The notes beneath the pieces were generated by a model. It searched no databases and had not been told where the DNA came from. It saw only the letters and a list, made by a program, of their open reading frames with translations. Both the position numbers and the translations under genes were made by a program. Below, piece by piece: positions 43,235 to 52,093 of a DNA stretch of 64,000 nt (positions are counted from its first letter, which is position 1; each line of letters opens with the position of its first letter). The DNA is from Fluviicola sp. (GTDB lineage: Bacteria; Bacteroidota; Bacteroidia; Flavobacteriales_D; Crocinitomicaceae), in assembly GCA_002734065.2 (NCBI GenBank), contig NVXU02000016.1:1-64000 (forward strand), read 5' to 3'.

Positions 43235-43574
43235 TTAGACTGTTCGCTTTGCTCACGTTTAGATACGTTCGCTTCGCTCTCTGTTAGACACATTCATTCG
43301 CTACGCGAATTCATTCTTAGACACGCCTTCGGCTCTTAGACTTGATCTTGCTTCGACGAGATTAATCATTATTTTGATTGTTCATTTCTGGAAGAGTGAT
43401 AAATCGAAGTAACAACTAATATTTTACCAAGAATCAAGTCTAAGAGCCGAAGGCGTGTCTAACAGAGAGCGAAGCGAACGTATCTAAAAATTCGCTCGCG
43501 AATGAGTCTAAAAGCGCAGCGGTCTAAGAGCGACGAAGGAGCGTATCTAAACGTGAGCGAAGCGAACAGTCTAA
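43235..43574. repeat. modular inverted-arm element, copy 3
   Basis: The outer arms 43235-43267 and 43542-43574 match at 32 of 33 positions in inverted orientation, and the inner arms 43317-43346 and 43433-43462 are perfect 30-bp inverted copies. Modules bounded by TTAGA/TCTAA recur as inverted pairs: TGTTCGCTTTGCTCACGT, ACGTTCGCTTCGCTCTCTG and ACGCCTTCGGCTC. The right arm has two extra modules (AAGCGCAGCG, GAGCGACGAAGGAGCGT), the latter also in copy 2. The core (43347-43432) on the minus strand aligns with copies 1 and 2. The last TCTAA supplies the stop codon of the antiporter gene. Confidence 0.87.
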
Positions 43575-44551
43575 AACACGCCCTGCACCTTCAAAACGAT
43601 AATCGTGATGTACGCCACATAGGAAGAAAACAAAATCACTCCTTTCAATCGTCCAATTTTCTTTCCGGTATAGAGAACGAGCAGTAAAAGCAAGGTAATT
43701 CCTATCATCCAAAGCATGTCAAACTCAATCACTGATTGTGATACTTCTATAGGCTTTACCATGGACGTTAAACCAATAACGGCAAAGATGTTAAAGATGT
43801 TAGAACCGATGAGGTTACCGATAGAGATGTCTGTTTCTTTTTTGAAGGCTGCCACGCAAGATGCAACGAGTTCTGGTGCCGAAGTTCCGAAAGCAACAAC
43901 AGTAACACCAATGATTACATCCTTGTTAGGGTTGGTTGCCAGAAGTTCATTGGCAATGGAAACGGCTCCCTTTACAAACCAATCAGCGCCAAAGTAAAGA
44001 CCTACAAAACCGAGCGCTAAAAACAAGCCTGATTTCCAAAAAGCTTCTTCTTTGTATTCTTCAACTTCCTCGTTCGTCTTATTATTCTCTTTTTCCTTGC
44101 TTTTCGTTTCCTTTCTTGATTTTCGAATGACCCATGTAAGAAAAAAGATCAATACAGCGAACATGAACATACCTTCTACCAACGAAAACCATCCATCCAA
44201 AGCAAAAACGGACAATAATAATGTAGCGAATAACATCATCGGATAGTCGATTCTCTTCGTATTTCTATCCACAACAATCGGGAAAATCATCACGGTTACT
44301 CCCAATACCAGCGCAATGTTTGCAATGTTAGAACCGATGACATTTCCGACAGCAATTCCAGGGTTGCCATTCAGTGCACTTTTTAAACTGACCAATAATT
44401 CTGGCGCAGAAGTTCCAAATGCAACGACTGTCATACCAATTACCAGTGAAGAAATCTTCATTTTCTTAGAAAACCCAACGGCACCTCGCACAAGAAACTC
44501 TCCTCCGAGAATAAGCACTGCGAGACCGAGAATAAGAATGAGGTAATCCAT
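43571..44551 (-). CDS. calcium/sodium antiporter (CaCA family)
   Basis: The 326-residue inner membrane protein has about ten transmembrane helices and two inverted alpha-repeats: FGTSAPELLVSLKSALNGNPG with GNVIGSNIANIALVLG (about 45-85), and FGTSAPELVASCVAAFKKE with GNLIGSNIFNIFAVIG (about 210-260). This is the K+-dependent or simple Ca2+/Na+ exchanger fold of the YrbG type. A charged cytoplasmic loop (about 145-165) separates the halves. Its TAG stop codon lies inside the repeat element, so its C-terminus may have been altered. Confidence 0.92.
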   Translation of the reverse strand: MDYLILILGLAVLILGGEFLVRGAVGFSKKMKISSLVIGMTVVAFGTSAPELLVSLKSALNGNPGIAVGNVIGSNIANIALVLGVTVMIFPIVVDRNTKRIDYPMMLFATLLLSVFALDGWFSLVEGMFMFAVLIFFLTWVIRKSRKETKSKEKENNKTNEEVEEYKEEAFWKSGLFLALGFVGLYFGADWFVKGAVSIANELLATNPNKDVIIGVTVVAFGTSAPELVASCVAAFKKETDISIGNLIGSNIFNIFAVIGLTSMVKPIEVSQSVIEFDMLWMIGITLLLLLVLYTGKKIGRLKGVILFSSYVAYITIIVLKVQGVF

Positions 44552-44605
44552 GTAAATCTAGAATTTGAAAGCGAAGATAGTAAGATTTTGGAGATTGACG
44601 TTGAA

Positions 44606-44826
44606 GCTGACTTCTGTTAGGATTATGGATTATGATGCCCATTGGTGTTAGGATTATGGATTATGAATTATGAAGTAGATATGTGTTAGGATTACGGTTG
44701 TCAAGCGCTAGTCGGGATATGGATTATGATGCGCATTGGTGTTAGGATTATGGAACACAATGGGCATCATAATCCATAATTCATAATCCTAACAGGAGTC
44801 AACTTCATAATTCTAACAAGAGTCAG
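44606..44826. repeat. inverted simple-repeat array before the FKBP gene
   Basis: Units of the type GTTAGGATTATGGATTATGA occur several times here, in both orientations. A 22-bp pair is perfect and inverted (44623-44644 and 44758-44779), and an outer pair matches at 19 of 21 positions (44606-44626 and 44783-44803). The array fills the 308-base spacer between the divergent antiporter and FKBP genes, ahead of the FKBP -7 box. No gene is seen in it. Confidence 0.7.
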
Positions 44827-44836
44827 CTTTAATCCC

Positions 44837-44844
44837 TATATTTG
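44837..44844 (+). promoter_or_regulatory. -7 box TATATTTG for the FKBP gene
   Basis: TATATTTG is an exact match ending 15 bases before the ATG at 44860. An upstream in-frame TTG at 44842 is part of the box and cannot be the start. Confidence 0.7.
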
Positions 44845-44859
44845 TGTAAAATCAACACC

Positions 44860-45309
44860 ATGAAGTACTTTTTTGCCATTTTAGTCATTGCCGTTTCGTT
44901 TTCTTGCAAGAAGAAGAAAGTAGAAAAACAAGCAGAAACAGATGAAGCCATCATTGTTCAATACATCAGTGACAATAATTTAACGGCGACAGCCACAGGT
45001 ACAGGTTTATACTATACCATAGATGTGGTTGGCAGTGGAGCAAGTCCAAATGTTAATTCGGATGTGATAGTGGCTTACCAAGGTTATTACACCGACGGAA
45101 CCATTTTTGACGAAAGTTTGCAGACAGGTATTGAATTTAATTTACAAGGAGTCATTCAAGGCTGGACGGAGGGTATTCCTTATTTCAGAGTTGGTGGAAG
45201 CGGCAAGTTGCTGATTCCTTCTGCACTGGCGTATGGAACGCAAGGAAGCGGTTCTGTACCTCCGAACAGTGTATTGATCTTTAACATTGACTTGATAGAG
45301 GTTTTGTAG
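44860..45309 (+). CDS. FKBP-type peptidyl-prolyl isomerase lipoprotein
   Basis: This 149-residue envelope protein should speed proline isomerisation in folding proteins. It has a lipobox (VSFSC, Cys about 16) after a short signal sequence and an FKBP domain (about 60-149, with YQGYYTDGTIFDES, FNLQGVIQGWTEGI and LLIPSALAYGTQGSGSVPPN). A Lys-rich linker (KKKKVEKQ) follows the lipid anchor. The ATG at 44860 is set by the -7 box. It is convergent with the next gene, with a seven-base gap. Confidence 0.92.
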   Translation: MKYFFAILVIAVSFSCKKKKVEKQAETDEAIIVQYISDNNLTATATGTGLYYTIDVVGSGASPNVNSDVIVAYQGYYTDGTIFDESLQTGIEFNLQGVIQGWTEGIPYFRVGGSGKLLIPSALAYGTQGSGSVPPNSVLIFNIDLIEVL

Positions 45310-45316
45310 GGTTACA

Positions 45317-46891
45317 TCACCGAATTAGTATCAACTTACCTGTTTCTGAGTTCAACTCACGATCAAAGACCTTGTAATAATAAACGCCTTGTCCATTCTT
45401 GGATAAATCAATTTTAGAAATGCCTGTTGGTAGAATGCCTGAATGGACTTCTTGCCCCGAACTTGCATATATTCTAACTTGATATTCTGAATTCGATAAA
45501 TTCTCAAAATGAAAAAGACCACTCGAAGAGTTTGGATAGATAGAAACCGAAATTTTATTCTCATTCTCTTCTAAACCGGAGTAAAATGTTACACAACCAC
45601 TCTCTGAAATGTAAATATTTTGGTTTAAAATTTCAATAGCAACGGGTAAGTTCAACACAAAACCGCTATCTATGTAAGAGCTTGAATTAATGACGTGTGG
45701 TTCGGGAAACATTGAGAAGTTTGAGGTGAAATTCTCTACACAACTAAAAGCATTAAAATTAGAATCCATTTTCATAATAGCAAAATGGTCTTGTGGTATG
45801 TGATTGGCTTTAATACCATAAATTGGTCCATTTCCAATAGCATAATAGTTGCTTTTATCAGTAATGAGATTGGCTCCTTGAAAGTACATCATTTTCAAAA
45901 ATTGAGCGTTCCCAGAAGCGTTAAGTTTATATACATAAGATCCAAAATAATCACCCAGCAAGAAGACAATACTACTGTCTTTGTCAATAGAGATAGAATT
46001 GCTCACTTTCCAATTGGGGTTGGTCCATGCCTGTTGTGACGTAAATTGGAATGCACCCATTTGATTCCACAAAACGGTCCATGAGGTATCTGATTTCATT
46101 ACATTCACCCTATACTCACCAAATTTTCTATTCAAGAATACGAGTTGGTCAAATTTCAAGGCAACATCGATTGTAAAAATGCTATCCAGTTCTTGCGCCC
46201 AAACATAATCTCCATTTGCATTTAATTTCAGAATCTCTGTGCCAGTCTCATTGCTAGAAACAGAATAGATATTTCCGTCAGAATCATGCAGGGTCTTGAT
46301 AAGTTCAATAGTCGATGAACTTTGGTATGATTTCGTCCAAAGAGTGTCTCCTGTATTATTCAACTTAACAAAGGAGATAAATCCTAAACCGTTGGTCCAC
46401 GAGAGAATGCTTGTAGAATCAGCGTGTTCACTCACAGAGGTTTTAATAGTAGATGTACCTGAGTTATTCTCAAACGATTTTACCCAAATAGTATCCCCCA
46501 ACTGATTAACCTTCATCCAAACAGGAATTGTGTCAATATTATTGCTATTTCTTACCGAAATGATGTAATTAGAATCTACTGTGTTTATAAAATCATCGGT
46601 GTAAAGTCGAAAAGTAGTATCTGCAGAATTGTCTCTGTAATACTGCTGTGAAAGAACCTCGCCAAGGGAATCAATGTTCAAGAAGACCAAAACCCCATAA
46701 ACATAGTCCCACGAGAGAATATCTGAATTTGCCATTGCAGCGACTCCTTTATTTCTATTTGCTGCCAGATGTGTACCTGTCGAGTTGGTATTTGTGTAGT
46801 AAACTTTAGTGAACAAAGAATCTTGTCCATGAATGAATTGTCCTAAAAAAAGAAATACAAGCAGTAGTAGTAGTAGTTGTCTTGAATTCAT
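45317..46891 (-). CDS. secreted beta-propeller-like protein with T9SS type A sorting domain
   Basis: The 524-residue protein has a signal peptide (about 1-22, ending FLGQFIHGQ) and a long region (about 25-430) with repeated units in which a Trp-Leu or DTLWTKSY segment recurs (VNQLGDTIWVKSFEN, LNNTGDTLWTKSYQS), typical of surface propeller or delta-60-like repeats. A T9SS type A sorting domain (about 445-524; KISVSIYPNSSSGLFHFENL, then SKNGQGVYYYKV) ends it. It should be exported by the T9SS and attached to the surface. A TATATTTA box lies before the ATG. The ligand is unknown. Confidence 0.88.
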   Translation of the reverse strand: MNSRQLLLLLLVFLFLGQFIHGQDSLFTKVYYTNTNSTGTHLAANRNKGVAAMANSDILSWDYVYGVLVFLNIDSLGEVLSQQYYRDNSADTTFRLYTDDFINTVDSNYIISVRNSNNIDTIPVWMKVNQLGDTIWVKSFENNSGTSTIKTSVSEHADSTSILSWTNGLGFISFVKLNNTGDTLWTKSYQSSSTIELIKTLHDSDGNIYSVSSNETGTEILKLNANGDYVWAQELDSIFTIDVALKFDQLVFLNRKFGEYRVNVMKSDTSWTVLWNQMGAFQFTSQQAWTNPNWKVSNSISIDKDSSIVFLLGDYFGSYVYKLNASGNAQFLKMMYFQGANLITDKSNYYAIGNGPIYGIKANHIPQDHFAIMKMDSNFNAFSCVENFTSNFSMFPEPHVINSSSYIDSGFVLNLPVAIEILNQNIYISESGCVTFYSGLEENENKISVSIYPNSSSGLFHFENLSNSEYQVRIYASSGQEVHSGILPTGISKIDLSKNGQGVYYYKVFDRELNSETGKLILIR

Positions 46892-47022
46892 AGCAATTTG
46901 TTTTCTATAAATATAACGAAAATAAGGGAAGTTTGGTTGGGGAAATTGCTGATTCCTTATGCCTTGTCGTGTGGGACGTAAGAAAGTGGTTTCAATGATA
47001 ATTTTAAAAATAATTTTTGCTT

Positions 47023-47056
47023 AAAAAAAATGGCCTCGATTTCTCGAAGCCATTTT
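47023..47056 (-). terminator. terminator of the pnp gene
   Basis: AAAATGGC and GCCATTTT pair, with an inner TCGA/TCGA, to form a long stem (47027-47056). On the minus strand a T-run follows (47023-47030). It lies 22 bases after the pnp stop. Confidence 0.75.
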
Positions 47057-47078
47057 ACTTTATATAAACTAATTAATC

Positions 47079-49211
47079 TTAACCTTCTGTTGTTTCTGGT
47101 TTTGGCAAAAGAACCTTTCTTGAAAGTTTCCACTTTCTTGTCTTAGGATCTCTACTTACTACCTTAAACTTAACAACATCTCCTTCCTTACAAACGTCTT
47201 CCATCTTTGTGATGCGCTCGTGAGCAAATTCAGAAATGTGAATCAATCCGTCTGTTCCTGGAAGAATCTCAACGAACACTCCATAAGCTTGAAGTGACTT
47301 GATTTTTCCTTCGTACTCTGCTCCTTCTTCCACAATTGGAGGGAAAGCAATTTGACGAATAGTCGTAACCGCATTGTTCATGTCATCTGCATTGTTAGAC
47401 ATAATCTGAACGCGTCCTTCACCATTTTCTTGTTCTTCAATAGTGATTGTTGTATTCGTGTCTTTTTGCAACTGTTGGATGATTTTCCCACCAGGTCCGA
47501 TGATTGCTCCAATCATATCATTCGGCACGTTAAATGCTTCGATACGCGGAGTTTGTGGTTTCAATTCTGCATTTGGCTTCGCAAGTGTTTCCGTAATCTT
47601 ATCTAAGATGTGTAAACGTCCAACTTTTGCTTGATCCAATGCTTTTTCCAAAATCTCGTAAGGCAAACCATCTACTTTAATGTCCATTTGACAAGCAGTG
47701 ATTCCTTTTGCAGTTCCAGTTACTTTGAAATCCATATCTCCTAAGTGATCTTCATCTCCAAGAATGTCAGAAAGAACGCAGAAATTACCTTCTCCAGCAA
47801 TTAATCCCATTGCGATACCAGAAACTGGCGCTTTGATTTGGATACCTCCATCCATCAATGCTAAAGTACCTGCACAAACAGTTGCCATAGAAGAAGAACC
47901 ATTCGATTCTAATATCTCAGAAACCAATCTGATTGTGTATGAATTATCGTCTGGAAGAACTGGCTTCAATGCTCTCAATGCCAAGTTACCGTGACCGATT
48001 TCTCTACGAGAAGTACCTCTAATTGGTCTTGCTTCTCCTGTTGAGAATGGAGGGAAATTGTAGTGCAACATGAAAGACTCCTTACCATTGTAGGTAACAT
48101 CATCAATCATTTGCTCGTCCATTTTACCACCCAATGTCAATGACATTAATGATTGTGTTTCTCCACGTGTAAAGATTGCAGAACCGTGAGCTGTTGGCAA
48201 GTAATCAACTTCTGCCCAGATAGGACGAACTTCATCAAACTTACGACCATCCAAACGAATACCGTCTTCTAACATTGTATCTCTAACCGCTTTTTTCATT
48301 GCTGCTTTGAAGTAAACAGAAATGTACTTTCCTGTTTCTGCCAATTCATCTTCAGACAATGAAGCGATGTATTCTTCTTTTACTGCTCCAAAAAGCTCAG
48401 CTCTTTTTGACTTATCAGCCAAACCTTGCTTTGCCACCGCACGACATTTGTCATAAGCGAATGCCATTACTTTCTCACGAACTTCATCGTTGTGCTCTTC
48501 ATGAGAATACTCTCTCTTAGGAGAAGTCGTTGGAATCTCTTTTGCTAAATCCAATTGGAATTGGCATTGTTTCTTAATGGATTCGTGTGCAATTTTAATT
48601 ACATCTACCAATTCACCTTCAGAAACTTCTAACATTTCACCTTCTACCATTACGATATTATCAATCGTACCAGCAATCATGCAATCCATGTCAGAATCTG
48701 CCATTTCCTCCAAAGTTGGATTGATAACAAATTCTCCGTTAACTCTTGCAACTCTTACCTCAGACATTGGTCCTCCAAAAGGGATGTCAGAAACGGCAAT
48801 TGCACAAGATGCTGCGAAACCAGCTAATGCATCAGGACTGTTTACACCATCGTAAGCAATCAATTGCATCATTAACTGAACTTCTGCGTGATAATCACTT
48901 GGAAAAAGAGGTCTTAATGCTCTATCTACAATTCTCATCACTAGGATTTCTCTTTCCGAAGGACGTGCCTCTCTTCTAAAGAAACCACCTGGAATTCTTC
49001 CATCCGCTGCGAATTTTTCTTTGTAATCTACTGTCAAAGGAAGGAAATCTACTCCTTCTCTTGCATCTCTATTAGCAACCACTGTTGCTAAAATCATCGT
49101 GTCGCCCATTCGTAACACTACTGCACCGTCTGCTTGCTTTGCAAGTTTTCCGGTTTCTATGGAGATTTCTTTACCTCCGATAGTGATGGACCTTGTTATT
49201 CCTATATTCAT
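47079..49211 (-). CDS. pnp: polynucleotide phosphorylase
   Basis: PNPase degrades RNA 3' to 5' with phosphate as part of RNA turnover. The 710-residue protein has two RNase PH domains (about 15-145 and 315-545, with [20 protein letters not shown] and [16 protein letters not shown]), an all-helical linker, a KH domain (about 555-615, [16 protein letters not shown]) and an S1 domain (about 620-690, with [22 protein letters not shown]-like core). It has normal length. The upstream gene rpsO is separated by a terminator and a half repeat element, which is unlike the coupled rpsO-pnp of enterobacteria. Confidence 0.97.
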   Translation of the reverse strand: MNIGITRSITIGGKEISIETGKLAKQADGAVVLRMGDTMILATVVANRDAREGVDFLPLTVDYKEKFAADGRIPGGFFRREARPSEREILVMRIVDRALRPLFPSDYHAEVQLMMQLIAYDGVNSPDALAGFAASCAIAVSDIPFGGPMSEVRVARVNGEFVINPTLEEMADSDMDCMIAGTIDNIVMVEGEMLEVSEGELVDVIKIAHESIKKQCQFQLDLAKEIPTTSPKREYSHEEHNDEVREKVMAFAYDKCRAVAKQGLADKSKRAELFGAVKEEYIASLSEDELAETGKYISVYFKAAMKKAVRDTMLEDGIRLDGRKFDEVRPIWAEVDYLPTAHGSAIFTRGETQSLMSLTLGGKMDEQMIDDVTYNGKESFMLHYNFPPFSTGEARPIRGTSRREIGHGNLALRALKPVLPDDNSYTIRLVSEILESNGSSSMATVCAGTLALMDGGIQIKAPVSGIAMGLIAGEGNFCVLSDILGDEDHLGDMDFKVTGTAKGITACQMDIKVDGLPYEILEKALDQAKVGRLHILDKITETLAKPNAELKPQTPRIEAFNVPNDMIGAIIGPGGKIIQQLQKDTNTTITIEEQENGEGRVQIMSNNADDMNNAVTTIRQIAFPPIVEEGAEYEGKIKSLQAYGVFVEILPGTDGLIHISEFAHERITKMEDVCKEGDVVKFKVVSRDPKTRKWKLSRKVLLPKPETTEG

Positions 49212-49232
49212 ATTTATTTGTTTACTTTTTTG

Positions 49233-49337
49233 TTAGACCGTTCGCGTTGCTCACTTTTTAGATTCGTTTGCTTTGCAAACTCTTTAGACTCGTTCGCTGC
49301 GCTCTCTGTTAGATACGTAAGCAAGCTTGCTTTAAAC
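49233..49337. repeat. half copy of the modular inverted-arm element
   Basis: This stretch has four TTAGA-bounded modules in the left-arm orientation: CGTTCGCGTTGCTCACTTT, TCGTTTGCTTTGCAAACTC, TCGTTCGCTGCGCTCTCTG and ACGTAAGCAAGCTTGCTT. They resemble the left arm of copy 1, but no core and no right arm follow. It lies between pnp and the rpsO terminator. Confidence 0.75.
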
Positions 49338-49372
49338 TAAACCTCGCTTCGGTCATTTGTTTTTATAAAGAA

Positions 49373-49400
49373 GGGCAGTCGAATTATTATTCGATTGCCC
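49373..49400 (-). terminator. terminator of the rpsO gene
   Basis: GGGCAGTCGAAT and ATTCGATTGCCC pair at 11 of 12 positions around TATT. On the minus strand a TTCTTT run follows. It lies 29 bases after the rpsO stop. Confidence 0.75.
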
Positions 49401-49428
49401 CCCAATTTTGTTTATATGTTAAAGAAGA

Positions 49429-49698
49429 TTAACGACGTAATCCTAATTCTTTAACGATTGCTCTGTATCTTTCGATATCTTTCTTTGTCAAGTAATCCAA
49501 TAAGCTTCTACGCTTACCTACTAATAATTGCAGTGCTCTTTGGGTTGCATAATCCTTACGGTTTTTCTTTAAATGCTCCGTTAAGTGATTAATTCTGTAA
49601 GAGAATAATGCAATTTGTCCTTCTGCAGAACCTGTGTTTTCTTTAGAACCTCCGTGTTTCTTGAAGAGATCTGTTTTTGATTTTGAATCTAAGTACAT
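49429..49698 (-). CDS. rpsO: 30S ribosomal protein S15
   Basis: S15 binds 16S rRNA helix 22 and helps form the platform of the 30S subunit. The 89-residue protein has normal length and the family core: TGSAEGQIALFSYRINHLTE (about 22-41), HLKKNRKDYATQRALQLLVG (41-60) and KRRSLLDYLTKKDIERYRAI near the C-terminus. It has its own -7 box and a leader of about 45 bases, which could hold a regulatory fold. Confidence 0.97.
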   Translation of the reverse strand: MYLDSKSKTDLFKKHGGSKENTGSAEGQIALFSYRINHLTEHLKKNRKDYATQRALQLLVGKRRSLLDYLTKKDIERYRAIVKELGLRR

Positions 49699-49746
49699 TC
49701 GAATATTTATTTAAATAATTTTTATGTAGTCGTGTTTCGACGGGGG

Positions 49747-49754
49747 CAAAGATA
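49747..49754 (-). promoter_or_regulatory. -7 box TATCTTTG for rpsO
   Basis: TATCTTTG on the minus strand matches TAnnTTTG. It ends 48 bases before the rpsO ATG at 49698. Confidence 0.65.
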
Positions 49755-49876
49755 GAAAATTAATAATTAATAATTGACAATTAGTAATTATTAATTAATA
49801 GAGCCTTCGAGTATTCGATTGTTGGAGCTTTCGAACGCTCCAAAACTCCAATGCTCTAACGCTCTAACGCTCTAAG
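49755..49876. repeat. simple repeats between rpsO and accD
   Basis: The spacer has an AATTAATAATT-type tandem stretch (about 49760-49800), a TTGGAGC/GCTCCAA hairpin (about 49822-49845) and a GCTCTAAC-type tandem (about 49853-49875). Such units are common low-complexity spacer repeats. It sits just after the accD stop on the minus strand and may serve as its end, though I see no T-run terminator. Confidence 0.5.
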
Positions 49877-50722
49877 TTACGATTTAAACAACTTCAACGA
49901 TAACGCCAACGTTTCCTTCAACTTAGGACGTTCAACGATGTAATCTAAAAATCCGTGCTCAAAAACAAATTCTGAGGTCTGGAATCCGTCTGGTAAGTCG
50001 CGACCAATTGTTTCTCTGACCACTCGAGGACCTGCAAAGGCAATCAATGCGTCTGGTTCTGCGATATTAATGTCTCCCAACATAGCAAAAGAAGCGGTTA
50101 CCCCTCCTGTTGTTGGATCGGTTAAGAAAGAAATGTAAGGCAATCCTGCTTCTGCTAATTGACCGAGTTTTCCTGAAACTTTTGCCATTTGCATTAACGA
50201 AAGTCCTGCTTCCATCATTCTTGCTCCACCAGATTTAGAAATAATCATAAACGGACATTTCTTTTTGATAGAAGCATCAATTGCACGGGCAATTTTCTCT
50301 CCCATTACAGACCCCATTGATCCTCCAATAAATGAAAAATCCATCGCTGCAATGATTAAATCTTCTCCATCAACCTTGCCTTGTGCAGTTCTGATAGCAT
50401 CTTTCAAGCCTGTTTTCTCCTGAGAAGCTTTTACACGGTCTGTGTATTTTTTCGTGTCCTCGAATTTCAGAGGATCCCCAGAAATCAACTTAGGATTCAA
50501 TTCTCTGAACTTTCCTTCATCAAAAATGATGTCGAAATATTCTGCAGAACCTATTCTCTCGTGATGATTGCAACGATCACATACGTAAAAGTTGTTTTTC
50601 AAATCGTCCGATGCAAAAATAGTCTTGCAATTGGAACATTTCTGCCACAAGCCTTCTGGCGTTTCTTTTTTTTCTTTTGTAGAGGTTGTAATTCCCTCTT
50701 TATCTCTTTTAAACCAACTCAT
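49877..50722 (-). CDS. accD: acetyl-CoA carboxylase carboxyltransferase subunit beta
   Basis: AccD with AccA transfers the carboxyl group from biotin to acetyl-CoA, the first committed step of fatty acid synthesis. The 281-residue protein has the N-terminal zinc ribbon (CSNCKTIF...[11 protein letters not shown], Cys pairs at about 28/31 and 48/51), [38 protein letters not shown] (about 163-181) and the oxyanion-hole loop [17 protein letters not shown] (about 202-218). It follows fba by 23 bases and may share its transcript. Confidence 0.96.
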   Translation of the reverse strand: MSWFKRDKEGITTSTKEKKETPEGLWQKCSNCKTIFASDDLKNNFYVCDRCNHHERIGSAEYFDIIFDEGKFRELNPKLISGDPLKFEDTKKYTDRVKASQEKTGLKDAIRTAQGKVDGEDLIIAAMDFSFIGGSMGSVMGEKIARAIDASIKKKCPFMIISKSGGARMMEAGLSLMQMAKVSGKLGQLAEAGLPYISFLTDPTTGGVTASFAMLGDINIAEPDALIAFAGPRVVRETIGRDLPDGFQTSEFVFEHGFLDYIVERPKLKETLALSLKLFKS

Positions 50723-50745
50723 TTATTGCTTTATTTAAATCTTTT

Positions 50746-51819
50746 TTATTTTGCTAATGTATTGATGTTATTCAAGTCAGAAAATGCTCTTTCCAATCGT
50801 TTGATGAAAGTCATTTCGCCTTCTCGCAACCATTTTCTTGGGTCATAATACTTCTTATTTGGAAGCTCTTCTCCTTCTGGATTTCCGATTTGCGTTCTCA
50901 AATAAGCAATTTTATCATAAATGTAATCACGACAACCTTCTGTAAAAGCAAACTGTAAATCTGTGTCAATGTTCATTTTTATAACACCGTAACCAATTGC
51001 TTCTCTAATTTCTTCTAGCGTAGAACCTGAACCTCCATGAAAAACAAAATCAACTGGATTTTCACCTGTTGAGAATTTTTCTTCGATGTGTTTTTGAGAA
51101 TTATCCAATATTTTTGGTGTCAATTGCACGTTTCCAGGCTTGTAAACACCGTGAACGTTTCCAAAAGAAGCTGCAATTGTAAATTGCGAACTTACTTTCA
51201 GTAATTCTTCATAAGCATAGGCAACTTCTGAAGGTTGCGTATATAATTTGGAAGAATCAATGTCCGTATTATCAACGCCATCCTCTTCTCCGCCAGTAAT
51301 TCCCAATTCTATTTCCAAGGTCATTCCCATCTTGCTCATTCTTTCTAAATAAGTTTTGCAAGTGGCAATATTCTCTTCCAAAGGTTCTTCAGAAAGGTCT
51401 ATCATGTGCGAAGAATACAATGATTTTCCAGTTTCAGCGAAGAATTTCTCACTGGCATCTAAAAGACCATCTATCCAAGGTAATAACTTTTTTGCGGCAT
51501 GATCTGTGTGAAGAATCACTGTTGCACCGTACAATTCTGCTAAATCGTGAATGTGTTTTGCGCCCGACACTGCTCCTGCAATACTTGCTTCAAAATTGTC
51601 ATTCATCAATCCTTTACCAGCATAATACTGTGCTCCTCCGTTAGAGAATTGAATAATCACTGGAGAATTCATCATGGAAGCTGCTTCCATCACTGCATTG
51701 ACAGTGCTCGTTGTGGTAACATTCACAGCAGGAAGTGCATACCCGTTTTTTTTCGCATGTTGAAAAATTCTCTGAACATCCTCTCCTGTGGCAACGCCTG
51801 ACTTAATTCCGTGACTCAT
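50746..51819 (-). CDS. fbaA: class II fructose-bisphosphate aldolase
   Basis: This zinc-dependent enzyme cleaves fructose 1,6-bisphosphate to dihydroxyacetone phosphate and glyceraldehyde 3-phosphate. The 357-residue protein has the N-terminal ALPAVNVTTTSTVNAVMEAA, zinc ligands in VILHTDHAAKKLLPW (about 106-120) and VFHGGSGST, ELGITGGEEDGVDN (about 174-187) and MNIDTDLQFAFTEG (about 286-299). It is the FbaA (IIA) type. It is transcribed ahead of accD, with the -7 box at 51846-51853. Confidence 0.96.
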   Translation of the reverse strand: MSHGIKSGVATGEDVQRIFQHAKKNGYALPAVNVTTTSTVNAVMEAASMMNSPVIIQFSNGGAQYYAGKGLMNDNFEASIAGAVSGAKHIHDLAELYGATVILHTDHAAKKLLPWIDGLLDASEKFFAETGKSLYSSHMIDLSEEPLEENIATCKTYLERMSKMGMTLEIELGITGGEEDGVDNTDIDSSKLYTQPSEVAYAYEELLKVSSQFTIAASFGNVHGVYKPGNVQLTPKILDNSQKHIEEKFSTGENPVDFVFHGGSGSTLEEIREAIGYGVIKMNIDTDLQFAFTEGCRDYIYDKIAYLRTQIGNPEGEELPNKKYYDPRKWLREGEMTFIKRLERAFSDLNNINTLAK

Positions 51820-51845
51820 TCTTCTAATTTTATAAATTCAGTTGA

Positions 51846-51853
51846 CAAAGATA
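51846..51853 (-). promoter_or_regulatory. -7 box TATCTTTG for fbaA
   Basis: TATCTTTG on the minus strand matches TAnnTTTG and ends 26 bases before the ATG at 51819. Confidence 0.65.
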
Positions 51854-51884
51854 GTTAATTAATGAAGAATTAAAAACCTGTCTG

Positions 51885-52044
51885 CGACAAGCAGGCGAAG
51901 AATGAAAAATTAATAGGTCGGTGTCATAACTCTCATCAACTTGCATGAACATTTTAATCTCCGCATATTTTGCGGTGAATAGAATTGTTGTCTGAATTGG
52001 TAGTGTTTTTTTTTGTATATTTGGGTTGAAATCAAGACCACGCG
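51885..52044 (+). repeat. 160-bp direct repeat with promoter, copy 1
   Basis: This stretch is repeated at 52572-52732 with few changes. It contains a small hairpin CCGCA-TATTT-TGCGG (51961-51975), TTGTCTGAATTGG, a T-rich run and an exact -7 box TATATTTG (52016-52023). It stands 50 bases before the lipoprotein gene at 52094. Confidence 0.85.
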
Positions 52045-52093
52045 AAAGGTTTGTGTGGGAGGTTGGGGCTAAAATTAATCCAAATAGAGAGAA

